A stretch of 20,511 nt of DNA from a virus: IMG/VR virus record IMGVR_UViG_3300044766_000017, positions 1-20,511 of that record. One strand, written 5' to 3'. Every line of letters starts with the position of its first letter. The stretch's first letter is position 1. The translations under genes were made by a program, and so were the position numbers. Under the pieces are notes generated by a model. The model had not been told where the DNA came from, made no database searches, and saw only the letters and a list, made by a program, of their open reading frames with translations. Below, piece after piece: positions 1-6,782 of the stretch.

Positions 1-18
1 TTATGGAACGGGTTAGAT

Positions 19-38
19 AAGGAAGAGGCGTCTTCCTT
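19..38 (-). terminator. Hairpin after the last minus-strand gene
   Basis: An 8-bp perfect stem (AAGGAAGA / TCTTCCTT) with a 4-base loop begins two bases after the TAG stop of the 41-412 gene. Read on the minus strand, the second arm runs into TTATCTAA, so there is only a short, mixed T-tract. It looks like an intrinsic terminator or an mRNA 3'-end stabiliser closing the late operon. The weak T-tract keeps confidence moderate. Confidence 0.45.
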
Positions 39-40
39 GT

Positions 41-412
41 CTACGACTTGCCGATCTCGCCTTCGGCCTCGAACGTCAGAGCCGTGGCCGTGCCGGCGCC
101 ACCGACGAGGAAGTCAGCAGCGTCCAACCGCAACATCCCGTACCACGGGAACGAAGAGTTGGCGGCAACAGACTGACCCGTTCCGATGACCTCAGTGCCG
201 GCAGCGTTCGCGCCGGTAGCGCCAAGCCACAGCGAGAACGTCGCGGCAGAGCCGGTCTTGTTCACGATGTTGATGTGGCGCAGGATGATGTAGTCCGCTG
301 TCGCGGTGTAGCCGACGACCGATCCTGGGGCCGCGCCAGTGTTGAGGATGTTCGTGGTCAACGTGGTCGAAAGGGCCACGGGACCGAACTTCATTACCTT
401 GTTTGCAGCCAT
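41..412 (-). CDS. Small beta-rich virion protein (hypothetical)
   Basis: A 123-residue protein with an ATG start and an AAAGGA ribosome site about 9 bases upstream. The sequence alternates short hydrophobic strands with Gly/Ala/Thr/Ser turns, including VNKTGSAATFSLWLG and a VAANSSFPWYG stretch, and has almost no charge. This is the look of small phage virion proteins that fold as a beta sandwich, often seen near tail or head-fibre genes. It is the last gene of the leftward operon, 14 bases after the 427-1119 gene, and is followed by a hairpin. The AANSS motif also occurs in the 3571-3957 protein, hinting at a shared fold. I do not recognise a named family. A capsid decoration or fibre-associated role is inference from position and composition only. 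Confidence 0.8.
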   Translation of the reverse strand: MAANKVMKFGPVALSTTLTTNILNTGAAPGSVVGYTATADYIILRHINIVNKTGSAATFSLWLGATGANAAGTEVIGTGQSVAANSSFPWYGMLRLDAADFLVGGAGTATALTFEAEGEIGKS

Positions 413-426
413 CTACCGTTCCTTTC

Positions 427-1119
427 CTAGAAGCTCTGGACTTCGGTCCACGCGACGTTGACCGTCAAGTTCCATGTCATCGTCGCTGGCTGGATGATGC
501 CCGTACGGACCACGAAGCCTTCCTGGTTGGCAAGCACGAGGGGGAAGCCCAACGCACCCGCGAACTCCCCAAGCAAGTCAGTTTGACCGAGGAGGTTGAG
601 AGGTACCGACGTAGTGATGGCGCCCGTGCCCACTCCATAGGCCACCCCTCCGATGTCCTGCGAGTCGAGTGTCTTCGTGCCCGCTGTCAAAGCGGCGGTA
701 GTAGCCATACCGATGTCGCTAACCTCGGAAGTCGTGTGGGCAGTACGCAGCTTGTTGTTGTTGCCCGTCATCGTCGCGCGGGTTCCGCCCGACCCGGCCA
801 CCGTCCAGGCGCGCGCGACGGTCGCGCGCAGGGACAGGATGGCGGCGGCGGTCGCCGCGACGTTCGCGCCTGCGCTGACGCTGATGCCGTGGACGAGGCA
901 GACGCGACTCGCGCCCGTCACGTATCGGAACTGGAACAACTCGGAGTTGGCGGCTATCGCTGCCGCGAGAGTGCCAGAGACCATCGAAAGTCGAAACGCG
1001 CCACCGGTGCCCACCGGTAGCGGACCACCAGCAACATGTTGCGGCGTCCACGTGGTCCCGGCGCCCATACCTACTTGTGCCACCTGTGCCGCGATGTTCG
1101 GATCGTTGATGACTGCCAT
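427..1119 (-). CDS. Virion structural protein, hypothetical
   Basis: A 230-residue protein starting at ATG with AGGAG six bases upstream. It is rich in Ala, Gly, Thr and Val, has few charged residues and only two Lys, and has no signal peptide or membrane segment. The pattern of short strands and turns suggests an all-beta virion protein. It lies directly after the collagen-like fibre gene (the fibre stop overlaps this gene's ribosome site region) and before the 41-412 gene, so the three are probably co-translated as one appendage or surface module. I do not recognise a conserved family. A receptor-contact or fibre-tip role is possible from position but nothing in the sequence proves it. Confidence 0.8.
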   Translation of the reverse strand: MAVINDPNIAAQVAQVGMGAGTTWTPQHVAGGPLPVGTGGAFRLSMVSGTLAAAIAANSELFQFRYVTGASRVCLVHGISVSAGANVAATAAAILSLRATVARAWTVAGSGGTRATMTGNNNKLRTAHTTSEVSDIGMATTAALTAGTKTLDSQDIGGVAYGVGTGAITTSVPLNLLGQTDLLGEFAGALGFPLVLANQEGFVVRTGIIQPATMTWNLTVNVAWTEVQSF

Positions 1120-1126
1120 GAATCTC

Positions 1127-2536
1127 CTATCCGCTCACTTGGTAGGCGAACGCGTATGTGCCCACCTGAACGCTGCTATCGTCCGAGAACCAGTAGGCCC
1201 GGATGGTGGCCGCGTCGACGACGTAGCCCGTGAGGTTGATGAGTTGCATCTCAGCCTCGTCTCGAGCATCGCCCTTCGACGTGATCTTCGCGGCGGTTTG
1301 CACGATGCTGACAACCTTCTCGGCCGTGAGCCCCGCGAGCCCGGTGATGTCGAACGTGCCGGAGCGGCGTGCCGCCCCGAGGTCTTTGGTGAAATCGGTA
1401 TACGCCCCGCCGCCACCACCTCCACCCGCAGCACCCGTATCACCCTTGGCGCCAGGGGGCACGAAGGACTCGTCGGGAAGTTCATCCGGCCAGATGACGT
1501 ACCCGGCCGCGGAGCCTCCGCCGGAGCCCGGAGCGCCATCGGCGCCCTTCGCCCCGTCCTTGCCCGGAACCACGAAGAAGTCCGGTTCGATCACATCCGC
1601 TTCGAGAAAGACCGCGGGACCGATGGGACCAGCAACCGAGCTCGGGGGACCAGACGGCCCGGGCACGACGAAGAAATCGGGCTCGATGACATCGGCTTCG
1701 AGGTACACCGCAGGGCCGTTGGGTCCCATGGGTCCTGCGATGCCCACTCCGGCGAGCCCCTGCGGCCCCGGGATGATCCACGGTTCATCCGCAGCCTCGG
1801 CCTCAAGGTACGTGGCCGGCCCCTGTGTACCGACCCCCGCGGGACCCGTTGGACCGATCGCTCCGCCGGGACTCGCTACGCTCGCGCGAATCGAATACTG
1901 ATTCCCCGATGTCGTTGGTCCGTACCAGCCCCAGTCCGCGAACCAGTAGCTCCCCGGACTGTAGAACCTGTCGGACCCCGTGGCGTCGTACCGGATGCGG
2001 ATCGGGGTGCCGCCGGCGCCGTTGCTCCCAGCCTGTACGCAGATCCAGTAGTCCCCGGCGGTGAGCCAGGTGTTCATGGCGATCTGGAACCAGCGCGCCG
2101 TCGTGTTCCCGCCGGCGCCGCTGATGCTGTCGAGCAGGATGGCCGTGTCTCGGGGCTGAGACGCAGCCTGCACGCGATCGGGGGTCCCAGAAGCGTCGGT
2201 CATCACGGATGCGGCAAGACCGCCCACCGTGTCGTCGAGCGATCCGGCGTCGATGTAGGCGTCGATGCTTGTGAGCCAGCCGTCCGCCGGCATCGTGATC
2301 TTCTTGGCGTAGACGCGATACAGCGTCATGTTCTCGATGGAACCGCCGATGGTGTTGTAGCCGAGGAAGGAGTGCCCGACGCCGCCCTGTGAGCCGTCGA
2401 TCCCCTTCTGGCCGGGGATCACCCAGAGCTCATCACCAGCCCCCATAACCTCGTCGGGCCATACCATGACGCCGGCGGACGGGCCGATCGTCGAGGTCCC
2501 GGAGGCGGACCCGCCGGGTCGGGTGTCGTAACTCAT
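1127..2536 (-). CDS. Collagen-like phage fibre protein
   Basis: I start this 469-residue protein at the ATG at 2536 (MSYDTRPGG), because it overlaps the upstream stop as ATGA; the reading frame stays open 18 codons further upstream. An N-terminal non-collagen domain of about 200 residues, rich in aromatics (SYWFADWGWYG), is followed by interrupted Gly-X-Y stretches such as GPTGPAG, GPMGPNGPA, GPIGPA, GKDGAKGADGAPG and GAKGDTG. The C-terminal domain of about 90 residues contains DEAEMQLINLTGY and ends in YAFAYQVSG, a beta-rich cap of a kind I associate with collagen-like phage fibres. Between the Gly-X-Y blocks sits a repeated acidic-aromatic insert ending in PG (LEADVIEPDFFVVPG twice, with three looser copies). 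Collagen-like repeats trimerise in phage fibres, so a trimeric head or tail fibre that contacts the host is likely. Confidence 0.85.
   Translation of the reverse strand: MSYDTRPGGSASGTSTIGPSAGVMVWPDEVMGAGDELWVIPGQKGIDGSQGGVGHSFLGYNTIGGSIENMTLYRVYAKKITMPADGWLTSIDAYIDAGSLDDTVGGLAASVMTDASGTPDRVQAASQPRDTAILLDSISGAGGNTTARWFQIAMNTWLTAGDYWICVQAGSNGAGGTPIRIRYDATGSDRFYSPGSYWFADWGWYGPTTSGNQYSIRASVASPGGAIGPTGPAGVGTQGPATYLEAEAADEPWIIPGPQGLAGVGIAGPMGPNGPAVYLEADVIEPDFFVVPGPSGPPSSVAGPIGPAVFLEADVIEPDFFVVPGKDGAKGADGAPGSGGGSAAGYVIWPDELPDESFVPPGAKGDTGAAGGGGGGGAYTDFTKDLGAARRSGTFDITGLAGLTAEKVVSIVQTAAKITSKGDARDEAEMQLINLTGYVVDAATIRAYWFSDDSSVQVGTYAFAYQVSG
1564..1706 (-). repeat. Duplicated fibre module LEADVIEPDFFVVPG
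   Basis: Two copies of a roughly 45-base coding segment, at about 1564-1610 and 1659-1706, encode the same 15 residues of the fibre protein. The copies differ at several third-codon positions (for example tccggttcg versus tcgggctcg) while the peptide is unchanged. Looser relatives of the module flank them. The silent differences indicate an old duplication held constant at protein level rather than a fresh slippage event. Confidence 0.7.
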
Positions 2537-2817
2537 CGGCCGCTCATCGAGACAGTGATGCTGGCCCCGGAGACGAACTCCACGTACCACATCCCAGCAC
2601 CGGTAGCGTCACAGTTGAGGGGATGCTCGTACTCGTGGCCGACCGAGGAGAGGGGTTGGACGTGCAGGGGGACCACGATCTGCCCGGCGATGCCACCCTC
2701 ACGGATCCGCACGTATGCGACCTGCGCGGCGTCCGCGTTGTCGACGTGCCACGCCGACAGGAGCTTGAGGTTTCCGTCACCCGACGCGGTCAGGGTGATG
2801 TGGCGATCTGCGAGCAT
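2533..2817 (-). CDS. 94-residue virion protein, paralogue B
   Basis: A 94-residue beta-rich protein with ATG start and AGGGGA four bases upstream. It matches the neighbouring 2863-3147 product in length and layout: HI-x-x-TASG near the N terminus, then V-x-(I/L)REG-x-x-GG/AG-x-I, then a region ending in W-x-V-x-F-(V/T)-(S/T)G and a short final strand. The two are therefore tandem paralogues. Its stop overlaps the fibre gene start (ATGA at 2533-2536), which suggests coupled translation and related assembly. It is probably a small surface or fibre-base protein. I do not recognise a named family. Confidence 0.8.
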   Translation of the reverse strand: MLADRHITLTASGDGNLKLLSAWHVDNADAAQVAYVRIREGGIAGQIVVPLHVQPLSSVGHEYEHPLNCDATGAGMWYVEFVSGASITVSMSGR

Positions 2818-2862
2818 CTGATCCCCTGTTGCTGTTGATGATGAGGGGGGGGTGAAGCTGTG

Positions 2863-3147
2863 CTATCCGGGCTGGCCGTTCACGAGAACGCGACAGGTTC
2901 CGGTGAAGACGACCTGCCAGGTCTGACCGGATTGAGCCACGAGCGGACACGGGAAGGCGATCGCTGTCGCCGGCACCGCAGCGCCGTTCGTCGGCACGTT
3001 GATCTCGAAGAAGATGCCTCCGGCCGCGCCCTCACGGAGCTGGACGAGCCCAGTGGCCGTGCTGGTGGCCGACAGAGACATGATCTCCTTGAGACCGGTG
3101 TCGGTACCCGAAGCGGTGACCAGGATGTGGGTGTCAGCTCTTGGCAT
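2863..3147 (-). CDS. 94-residue virion protein, paralogue A
   Basis: A 94-residue protein whose ATG lies inside the end of the 3134-3562 gene (14-base overlap) with GAAGGA as ribosome site. It shares length and a HIxxTASG ... LREGAAGG ... WQVVFTG framework with the downstream 2533-2817 product, so the pair arose by duplication. It is low in charge and has one pair of cysteines in its second half. A beta-sandwich virion or fibre-associated protein is the likeliest reading. The 45-base gap to its paralogue contains a run of eight G but no hairpin. Function is unknown. Confidence 0.8.
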   Translation of the reverse strand: MPRADTHILVTASGTDTGLKEIMSLSATSTATGLVQLREGAAGGIFFEINVPTNGAAVPATAIAFPCPLVAQSGQTWQVVFTGTCRVLVNGQPG

Positions 3148-3562
3148 CTTCGTCCTTCACCGGAAGGTCGCCGTGACCGCCTGAGCCAGGAAACGTGCGG
3201 GCGAAGACCTCTTCCTCCGCGAGGAGCTCGAGCTTCTCGGCCATACGGTCCTCGGCCTCTTGGCCCTCAGCGTCAAACGAGCGTCCGCCCTCGTTGGCCG
3301 CGGCCTGCTTCGCCACGTCGCGCATGGACTTCGCGTACTCAAACTGCGCGCCGGGGTGATCCGAGATCGCGGAGCCCTCGAGCGGGACGAAGTTCGAGAG
3401 GTAGGACGAATGGCTCTGCGTCTCTACCACGACATCCGCTTCCGCTTCGCCATCTCTCACGACATCCGCTTCCGCGGTCAGTACGTCGGCCGCGGCTTCG
3501 GCTTCCTCGGCCTTGGCTTCCTGATGCGCGTCTTCATCGGTCTTCTTCTTGGCTGCGGTCAT
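3134..3562 (-). CDS. Acidic hypothetical protein of the structural operon
   Basis: A 142-residue protein with an ATG start and AGGAG eight bases upstream. The first 50 residues are a low-complexity Ala/Glu/Asp/Lys tract (KAEEAEAAADVLTAEADVV) expected to be helical or disordered. The middle contains SSYLSNFVPLEGSAISDHPGAQFEY, and residues 75-125 look helical (AKSMRDVAKQAAANEG, MAEKLELLAEEEVF). It is strongly acidic overall. It sits between two beta-rich small virion genes, eight bases after one and overlapping the next by 14 bases, so it is part of the same transcript. I do not recognise a family. A head-tail connector, chaperone or tail-assembly role is possible but unsupported. Confidence 0.75.
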   Translation of the reverse strand: MTAAKKKTDEDAHQEAKAEEAEAAADVLTAEADVVRDGEAEADVVVETQSHSSYLSNFVPLEGSAISDHPGAQFEYAKSMRDVAKQAAANEGGRSFDAEGQEAEDRMAEKLELLAEEEVFARTFPGSGGHGDLPVKDEDAKS

Positions 3563-3570
3563 CAGGACTC

Positions 3571-3957
3571 CTAGTTGGCCTGGTCCGTCGGCGCGGTCGC
3601 GTGGGCGCGGAACCAGTTGGTGCCGTCCCAGACGAACTCGAAGGTCTGGGAGCTGTTGGCCGCGATCGAAGGCGTGGCGCCGGTCTTGAAAATCGCGTTC
3701 CAGGTGACCACCAGGGCGCCACCCGTGGTGTTCTTGAACCTGAACGTGTACCGCGTACCGATCGGGACCACGTCCGAGGACAGAACTCCGCCTCGGAACA
3801 GCGGAGCCGCAACGGTGATGGCACCAGTGATGGCCTGGATGACGATCCCGCCGTCGTTGAGGTCATATACCGGCGTGGATGCACCGATGGAGGCCGGCAC
3901 GTTCGCCTTGCAGACCATACCGAGATGCTGGTCGAGTTCTCCGGTGTTTCCGGTCAT
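3571..3957 (-). CDS. Small beta-rich virion protein (hypothetical)
   Basis: A 128-residue protein whose ATG overlaps the stop of the previous gene (ATGA at 3954-3957). Residues 30-110 are a run of predicted strands (VIQAITGAITVAAPLF, TRYTFRFKNTTGGALVVTWN, SIAANSSQTFEFVWDGTNWF). The closing VWDGTNWF motif recalls the short repeats at the ends of phage fibre and decoration proteins. It has no membrane or signal segment. Its coupling to the upstream 146-residue protein and position after the coat genes favour a virion component. The exact role is unknown. Confidence 0.8.
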   Translation of the reverse strand: MTGNTGELDQHLGMVCKANVPASIGASTPVYDLNDGGIVIQAITGAITVAAPLFRGGVLSSDVVPIGTRYTFRFKNTTGGALVVTWNAIFKTGATPSIAANSSQTFEFVWDGTNWFRAHATAPTDQAN

Positions 3958-4394
3958 TTCGCTTGCTCCATTTCCATCTCGTGCATCATGTTGCCGATCG
4001 CCTGGCGCACCAGGGTCCGGTCAAGCGGTTGGCCCCGCTTCATGGCTTCCTCGAGCGTGCGCGCGGCACGGTCGTCCATGTAGTCGGAGAGCGTCTTCAG
4101 CGGGAAGTACCGGTGGTAGTCCTCGTACTCCTTGATCAGCATCATCGACATGCGCTCGGCGGTCTCCGCCGGCGAGAGCGGCTTCCGCATGAGCACGGGG
4201 GGCGGCTCTTTGGGATGCTGCTTCGCGCGTTGCCGCGCCCACTTCGCAGCCCGGCGGGCCTGCTCCCGGTTCATCAGCACCGTGACGACTACAGGCCGCA
4301 CGACACCAACGTCCGTCTTGGCAAACTGCTTCAGAGGATCGAACGTGATGTCGAGCTCTTCGGCGTCCGGGACGGTTACGACGGTTGGGTTCAA
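3954..4394 (-). CDS. Hypothetical helical protein, TTG start
   Basis: The open frame extends upstream to 4586, but that part is antisense-like and Arg/Pro-rich and overlaps the 4391-4888 gene. I start it at TTG 4394, which overlaps the previous stop as TTGA, giving 146 residues beginning NPTVVTVPDAEELD. The N-terminal third is beta-like (VVRPVVVTVLM). The rest is helical and charged (REQARRAAKWARQRAKQHPKEPPPV, then ETAERMSMMLIKEYEDYHRYFPLKTLSDYM). It ends with a Met/Glu-rich helix. The next gene starts inside its stop. Position after the coat genes suggests a head-completion or connector role, but no family is recognised. The start is the least certain part. Confidence 0.65.
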   Translation of the reverse strand: MNPTVVTVPDAEELDITFDPLKQFAKTDVGVVRPVVVTVLMNREQARRAAKWARQRAKQHPKEPPPVLMRKPLSPAETAERMSMMLIKEYEDYHRYFPLKTLSDYMDDRAARTLEEAMKRGQPLDRTLVRQAIGNMMHEMEMEQAK

Positions 4395-4888
4395 GGAATG
4401 GCCGCCTGCATCTTCGCGCTGGTGGCGTACCGGATCTCCTTGCGCTGCCACATCGCCTCGTGCTCCTGGCACCGCTCGGTGCCGCGGTCGGGGTCGAAGT
4501 TGACGAGAGCCTGGTCCCAGCAGTCCATCACGGCACACACGATGCCGGGATACTGGGCCTGGAGCTCCGGGACCTCGTGAGGCCACTGGAGATCCTGATC
4601 CAGGTAGAACCGCAGCGGGGCCGTGTTGTCCCCGAGGTTGCCGCCGTTGTTGAACGAGGGCTCGATCGGAAACTGCCCGACGTACCGCTTGTCGTCCACG
4701 GTGAACCCGGCCAGCTTGACCGTCCGCACCGTGGTCCGGCGCATCTTGCCGCTGACCCGCTTCGGCGCGACCCTCTTGCGAAGAGCCGGGTGGACGAGCG
4801 GAGCCTTGGTGACCTTCTCGACGAACTTCTCGGCGCCCACATTGCTGGGTGCCGTGTCCGACGCGACCTGCGGTTTCTCGTCAGCCAT
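4391..4888 (-). CDS. Hypothetical protein with possible Cys3His zinc site
   Basis: A 165-residue protein with an ATG start and GGAAGG about nine bases upstream. Residues 30-52 are strongly basic (LRKRVAPKRVSGKMRRTTVR). The middle is a mixed region with an FNNGGNLGDN turn and WPHEVPEL. Near the C terminus, Cys118 and Cys123 (C-x4-C) are followed after 16 residues by Cys140 and His143 (C-x2-H), a spacing typical of small zinc knuckles. That metal site is an inference from spacing alone. It is the first gene after the UUCG hairpin and is coupled by TTGA to the next one. In many phages this position holds head-completion or connector genes, but I recognise no family. Confidence 0.8.
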   Translation of the reverse strand: MADEKPQVASDTAPSNVGAEKFVEKVTKAPLVHPALRKRVAPKRVSGKMRRTTVRTVKLAGFTVDDKRYVGQFPIEPSFNNGGNLGDNTAPLRFYLDQDLQWPHEVPELQAQYPGIVCAVMDCWDQALVNFDPDRGTERCQEHEAMWQRKEIRYATSAKMQAAIP

Positions 4889-4931
4889 GATGTTGCCTTC
4901 CTGCCGGGATCACCCGGACTTGATGGGGGTA

Positions 4932-4953
4932 GGGGCGACCCGAAGGCCGCCCC
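4932..4953 (-). terminator. UUCG-capped hairpin downstream of coat module
   Basis: On the minus strand GGGGCGGCC and GGTCGCCCC form a 9-bp stem (one G-U pair) capped by the very stable C(UUCG)G tetraloop. It begins nine bases after the stop of the 64-residue gene. No T-tract follows (TACCCCCATC), so it is either a weak or factor-aided terminator, or a structure that protects or processes the 3' end of the highly expressed capsid mRNA. Confidence 0.55.
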
Positions 4954-4961
4954 ATCCCTGC

Positions 4962-5156
4962 TTATGCGAGTGCCGCTGTCGCGCGCCAGGTCCCCGCAGA
5001 GCGGACGTAGATCTTGTTGTCCGCGGTGCAGTAGACCAGCGACCCGTTGACGGGCGTGGTGGTGAAAGCGGCGTCCGCCGGGGTAGTCGCGCTGACGTAC
5101 AGCACGGGGATCCCCGGCTCGCGGAACTCCTTGGCGCCTGCGTACTCGTTTGCCAT
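4962..5156 (-). CDS. Small protein next to the coat gene
   Basis: A 64-residue protein with a very strong ribosome site (GGAGGAG, six bases before ATG), which implies high expression. The C-terminal half (GSLVYCTADNKIYVRSAGTW) is a beta-hairpin motif that also turns up in phage fibre and decoration proteins. It lies 18 bases downstream of the major capsid gene and is followed by the UUCG hairpin. In tailed phages a small abundant protein in this slot is often a head decoration or cement protein. That is inference from place and expression, not from a recognised family. Confidence 0.75.
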   Translation of the reverse strand: MANEYAGAKEFREPGIPVLYVSATTPADAAFTTTPVNGSLVYCTADNKIYVRSAGTWRATAALA

Positions 5157-5174
5157 GAGGTTCTCCTCCTGGCC

Positions 5175-6032
5175 TTACGAGGCCGCGTTCTTCGAGAGGA
5201 CAGCAACGCCCCAGTTCTGGACCAGGATGCCCTGGCCGTAGACGGAGGTGATGTTGTACTCGGTGGCGCGCAGCGAGGCGTCACGCTGGGGCTCGACACG
5301 GATCGGGCGCTTGTCGACGCGGGCCAAAGCCTGCCCGCGCGAGAAGATCGCGCCCTTCACGTCCGCGGCGGCGTTGGCCGTCGGGATGTTCGTGGATCCG
5401 TACACGTCGACGCCGAAGTACGAGAACTCGTACCCGACTCCCGGCGCGAGGTCACCGTCCGTGCGGCTGGTCTGCACGACGGCCGTGGTCGTCGCCAGAG
5501 CCTTGCGGAAGTCGCCGATCGCGAAGGGGTGCAGCGCGAGGACGTACGGCTGCGGAGCGTCAAGACCGTGGAGGGTCGTGATCGCCTTCAGAACGTTCGC
5601 CTCGGACAACACAACGGTCGTGGTTCCCACGACGGTCGCGAAGGAGCCGCAAAGCGCAGCGAGGTCGGTGTCGCGCTTGTCCGCAACAGCCTTCCCGCCC
5701 TGCTCGGCGAAACGCATCCCGTCGGTCAGGATCGCTGACTCGATCAGGAGGTCGGTCACGTCGACGCGGATCGAGGCGGCCTCGGTCACGGCGATGTCGA
5801 CGTTCGTGGTGTCGACCGCGCTCGACGCCAGGTCAGCGGTCTCAGCGATGGACGCTGCCGTCAGCGCCGGCCACACCGGGAAGCTGAACGTGTTGGACGG
5901 CTTGCCTACCAGGGATTCCTGGCGGACGAGCTGGTCCATGACCGCGACACCGTACATGTTGTCGATCAGCATGTCGGTGAGGATCTTGGCGTAGATGAGC
6001 TCGGTCGCAGTTGCGGTCGTGGTAGCTGCCAC
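5175..6032 (-). CDS. Major capsid protein (HK97-fold)
   Basis: A 285-residue protein read from a GTG start with AGGACC upstream. It directly follows the scaffold gene, as coat genes do. The N-terminal arm (TELIYAKILTDMLIDNMYGVAVMDQLV) is followed by a strand-rich stretch (TFSFPVWPAL) and the spine-helix region (RFAEQGGKAVADKRDTDLAAL). The middle has LALHPFAIGDFRKAL, and a late part reads GAIFSRGQALARVDKRPIRVEPQRDASLRATEY, both familiar features of HK97-type coat subunits. Length is normal for this family. It would form the icosahedral head shell around the scaffold. No protease is fused or adjacent. The absence of an extended delta domain fits the presence of a separate scaffold protein. Confidence 0.9.
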   Translation of the reverse strand: MAATTTATATELIYAKILTDMLIDNMYGVAVMDQLVRQESLVGKPSNTFSFPVWPALTAASIAETADLASSAVDTTNVDIAVTEAASIRVDVTDLLIESAILTDGMRFAEQGGKAVADKRDTDLAALCGSFATVVGTTTVVLSEANVLKAITTLHGLDAPQPYVLALHPFAIGDFRKALATTTAVVQTSRTDGDLAPGVGYEFSYFGVDVYGSTNIPTANAAADVKGAIFSRGQALARVDKRPIRVEPQRDASLRATEYNITSVYGQGILVQNWGVAVLSKNAAS

Positions 6033-6061
6033 TGCGGGGTCCTATCGGTTGGCGCTGCCCC

Positions 6062-6610
6062 TCAGTCGGGGATCAGGTCCCCGTGCTTCAGGGTCAAGCG
6101 GCTGGGGTCGCGAGCGATCAGGTCGGCCATCTGCCGGAGCTCCGCCTCGGTGCCGGTTTTCGCGACACGGACGAAGTCCTCGGTTGAGAAGTCCTTCTGA
6201 CCACCCTTCAGGTTACCTCCAGCGATGGGCGCGGGCGGGGCCGTCGGCTTCTCGGGCGCGGTCCCGGGCATGAGGTCTTCGTGCTGGTTCTCGTCGCCCG
6301 TGTCCACCTTGTCGGTGACAAAGGCCGCCGCGAACGCTTCGATCGCCTCGACGCTCGGATCCGGCTGAAGAGCCGTCAGCGCCTCAAACTGCTTGTCCGT
6401 CAGACCCTTCTCCTTCGCCGTGGCGAGGGCGGTGGTCTGCCGATCCTTCAGCTCGAGGGCCGCGAGACGAGTCTCCGCCTCCGTCACCTTCGCTTCGGCC
6501 GCCTTGGCGCGGGCCTCGTTCTGCTCGCCCCAGGAACGCACCTTGCGGAGGTTCTCGGAGTACCGGGGGTCGTCTTCGTCCAACACTGGGTCATTCGTGG
6601 GGTCAGCCAC
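6062..6610 (-). CDS. Capsid scaffolding protein
   Basis: A 182-residue protein read from GTG with GAGGAGA immediately upstream. Residues 20-62 form a likely coiled coil (LRKVRSWGEQNEARAKAAEAKVTEAETRLAALE). They are followed by an acidic linker and a Pro/Ala-rich hinge (APEKPTAPPAPIAGG). A basic C-terminal helix-turn region (FVRVAKTGTEAELRQMADLIARDPSRL) is the usual coat-binding end of scaffolds. It is the first gene after the intrinsic terminator and hairpin at 6632-6817 and lies 29 bases before the coat gene. It would direct procapsid assembly and then leave the head. Composition, size and position all agree; scaffolds are too diverse for a confident family name. Confidence 0.85.
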   Translation of the reverse strand: MADPTNDPVLDEDDPRYSENLRKVRSWGEQNEARAKAAEAKVTEAETRLAALELKDRQTTALATAKEKGLTDKQFEALTALQPDPSVEAIEAFAAAFVTDKVDTGDENQHEDLMPGTAPEKPTAPPAPIAGGNLKGGQKDFSTEDFVRVAKTGTEAELRQMADLIARDPSRLTLKHGDLIPD

Positions 6611-6631
6611 GACTCTCCTCTCGGGAGGGCA

Positions 6632-6657
6632 TGAAGAAAGACAGGCTTCCGCCTGTC
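6632..6657 (-). terminator. Hairpin with T-rich tail upstream of the scaffold gene
   Basis: On the minus strand GACAGGC and GCCTGTC make a 7-bp stem (6640-6657) with a GGAA tetraloop of the stable GNRA class, followed by TTTCTTCAT. It looks like a second, weaker intrinsic terminator or an attenuator. It lies 30 bases before the scaffold start and about 125 bases past the main terminator, so it could restrain read-through or define the 5' leader of the coat mRNA. Confidence 0.5.
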
Positions 6658-6767
6658 GGCTTCGTGCGTTACAGGACTTGAGGACGCGACGGGAGCCTGT
6701 CGATCTCGTCGGTAGGATGCTGCACCGGTCTTGTCCGAGCAGGGTGCCGGGCGTCTCCCTGCCGTAG

Positions 6768-6782
6768 GTGGTAGTCTACCAC
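6768..6782. promoter_or_regulatory. 15-base palindrome beside the terminator
   Basis: GTGGTAG-T-CTACCAC is a perfect 7+7 inverted repeat around a single base, directly abutting the T-run of the terminator at 6783-6817. It could be a protein-binding site between the two transcription blocks or an extension of the terminator structure. No convincing -10/-35 pair is visible between it and the scaffold gene. Confidence 0.4.

Noticed and set aside
653-2392. A 579-codon plus-strand frame opposite the fibre gene
   Set aside because: It is antisense to well supported genes with ribosome sites and collagen repeats. The product is Arg/Pro/Ala-rich low-quality sequence typical of the reverse strand of GC-rich genes.
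4395-4586. N-terminal extension of the 3954-4394 gene
   Set aside because: The extension (Arg/Pro/Gly-rich) lies wholly inside the 4391-4888 gene in another frame. The TTGA overlap gives a more natural start.
6611-6780. A tRNA gene in the gap before the scaffold gene
   Set aside because: The gap has several hairpins but no T-loop GTTCRA sequence and no cloverleaf that I could fold on either strand.
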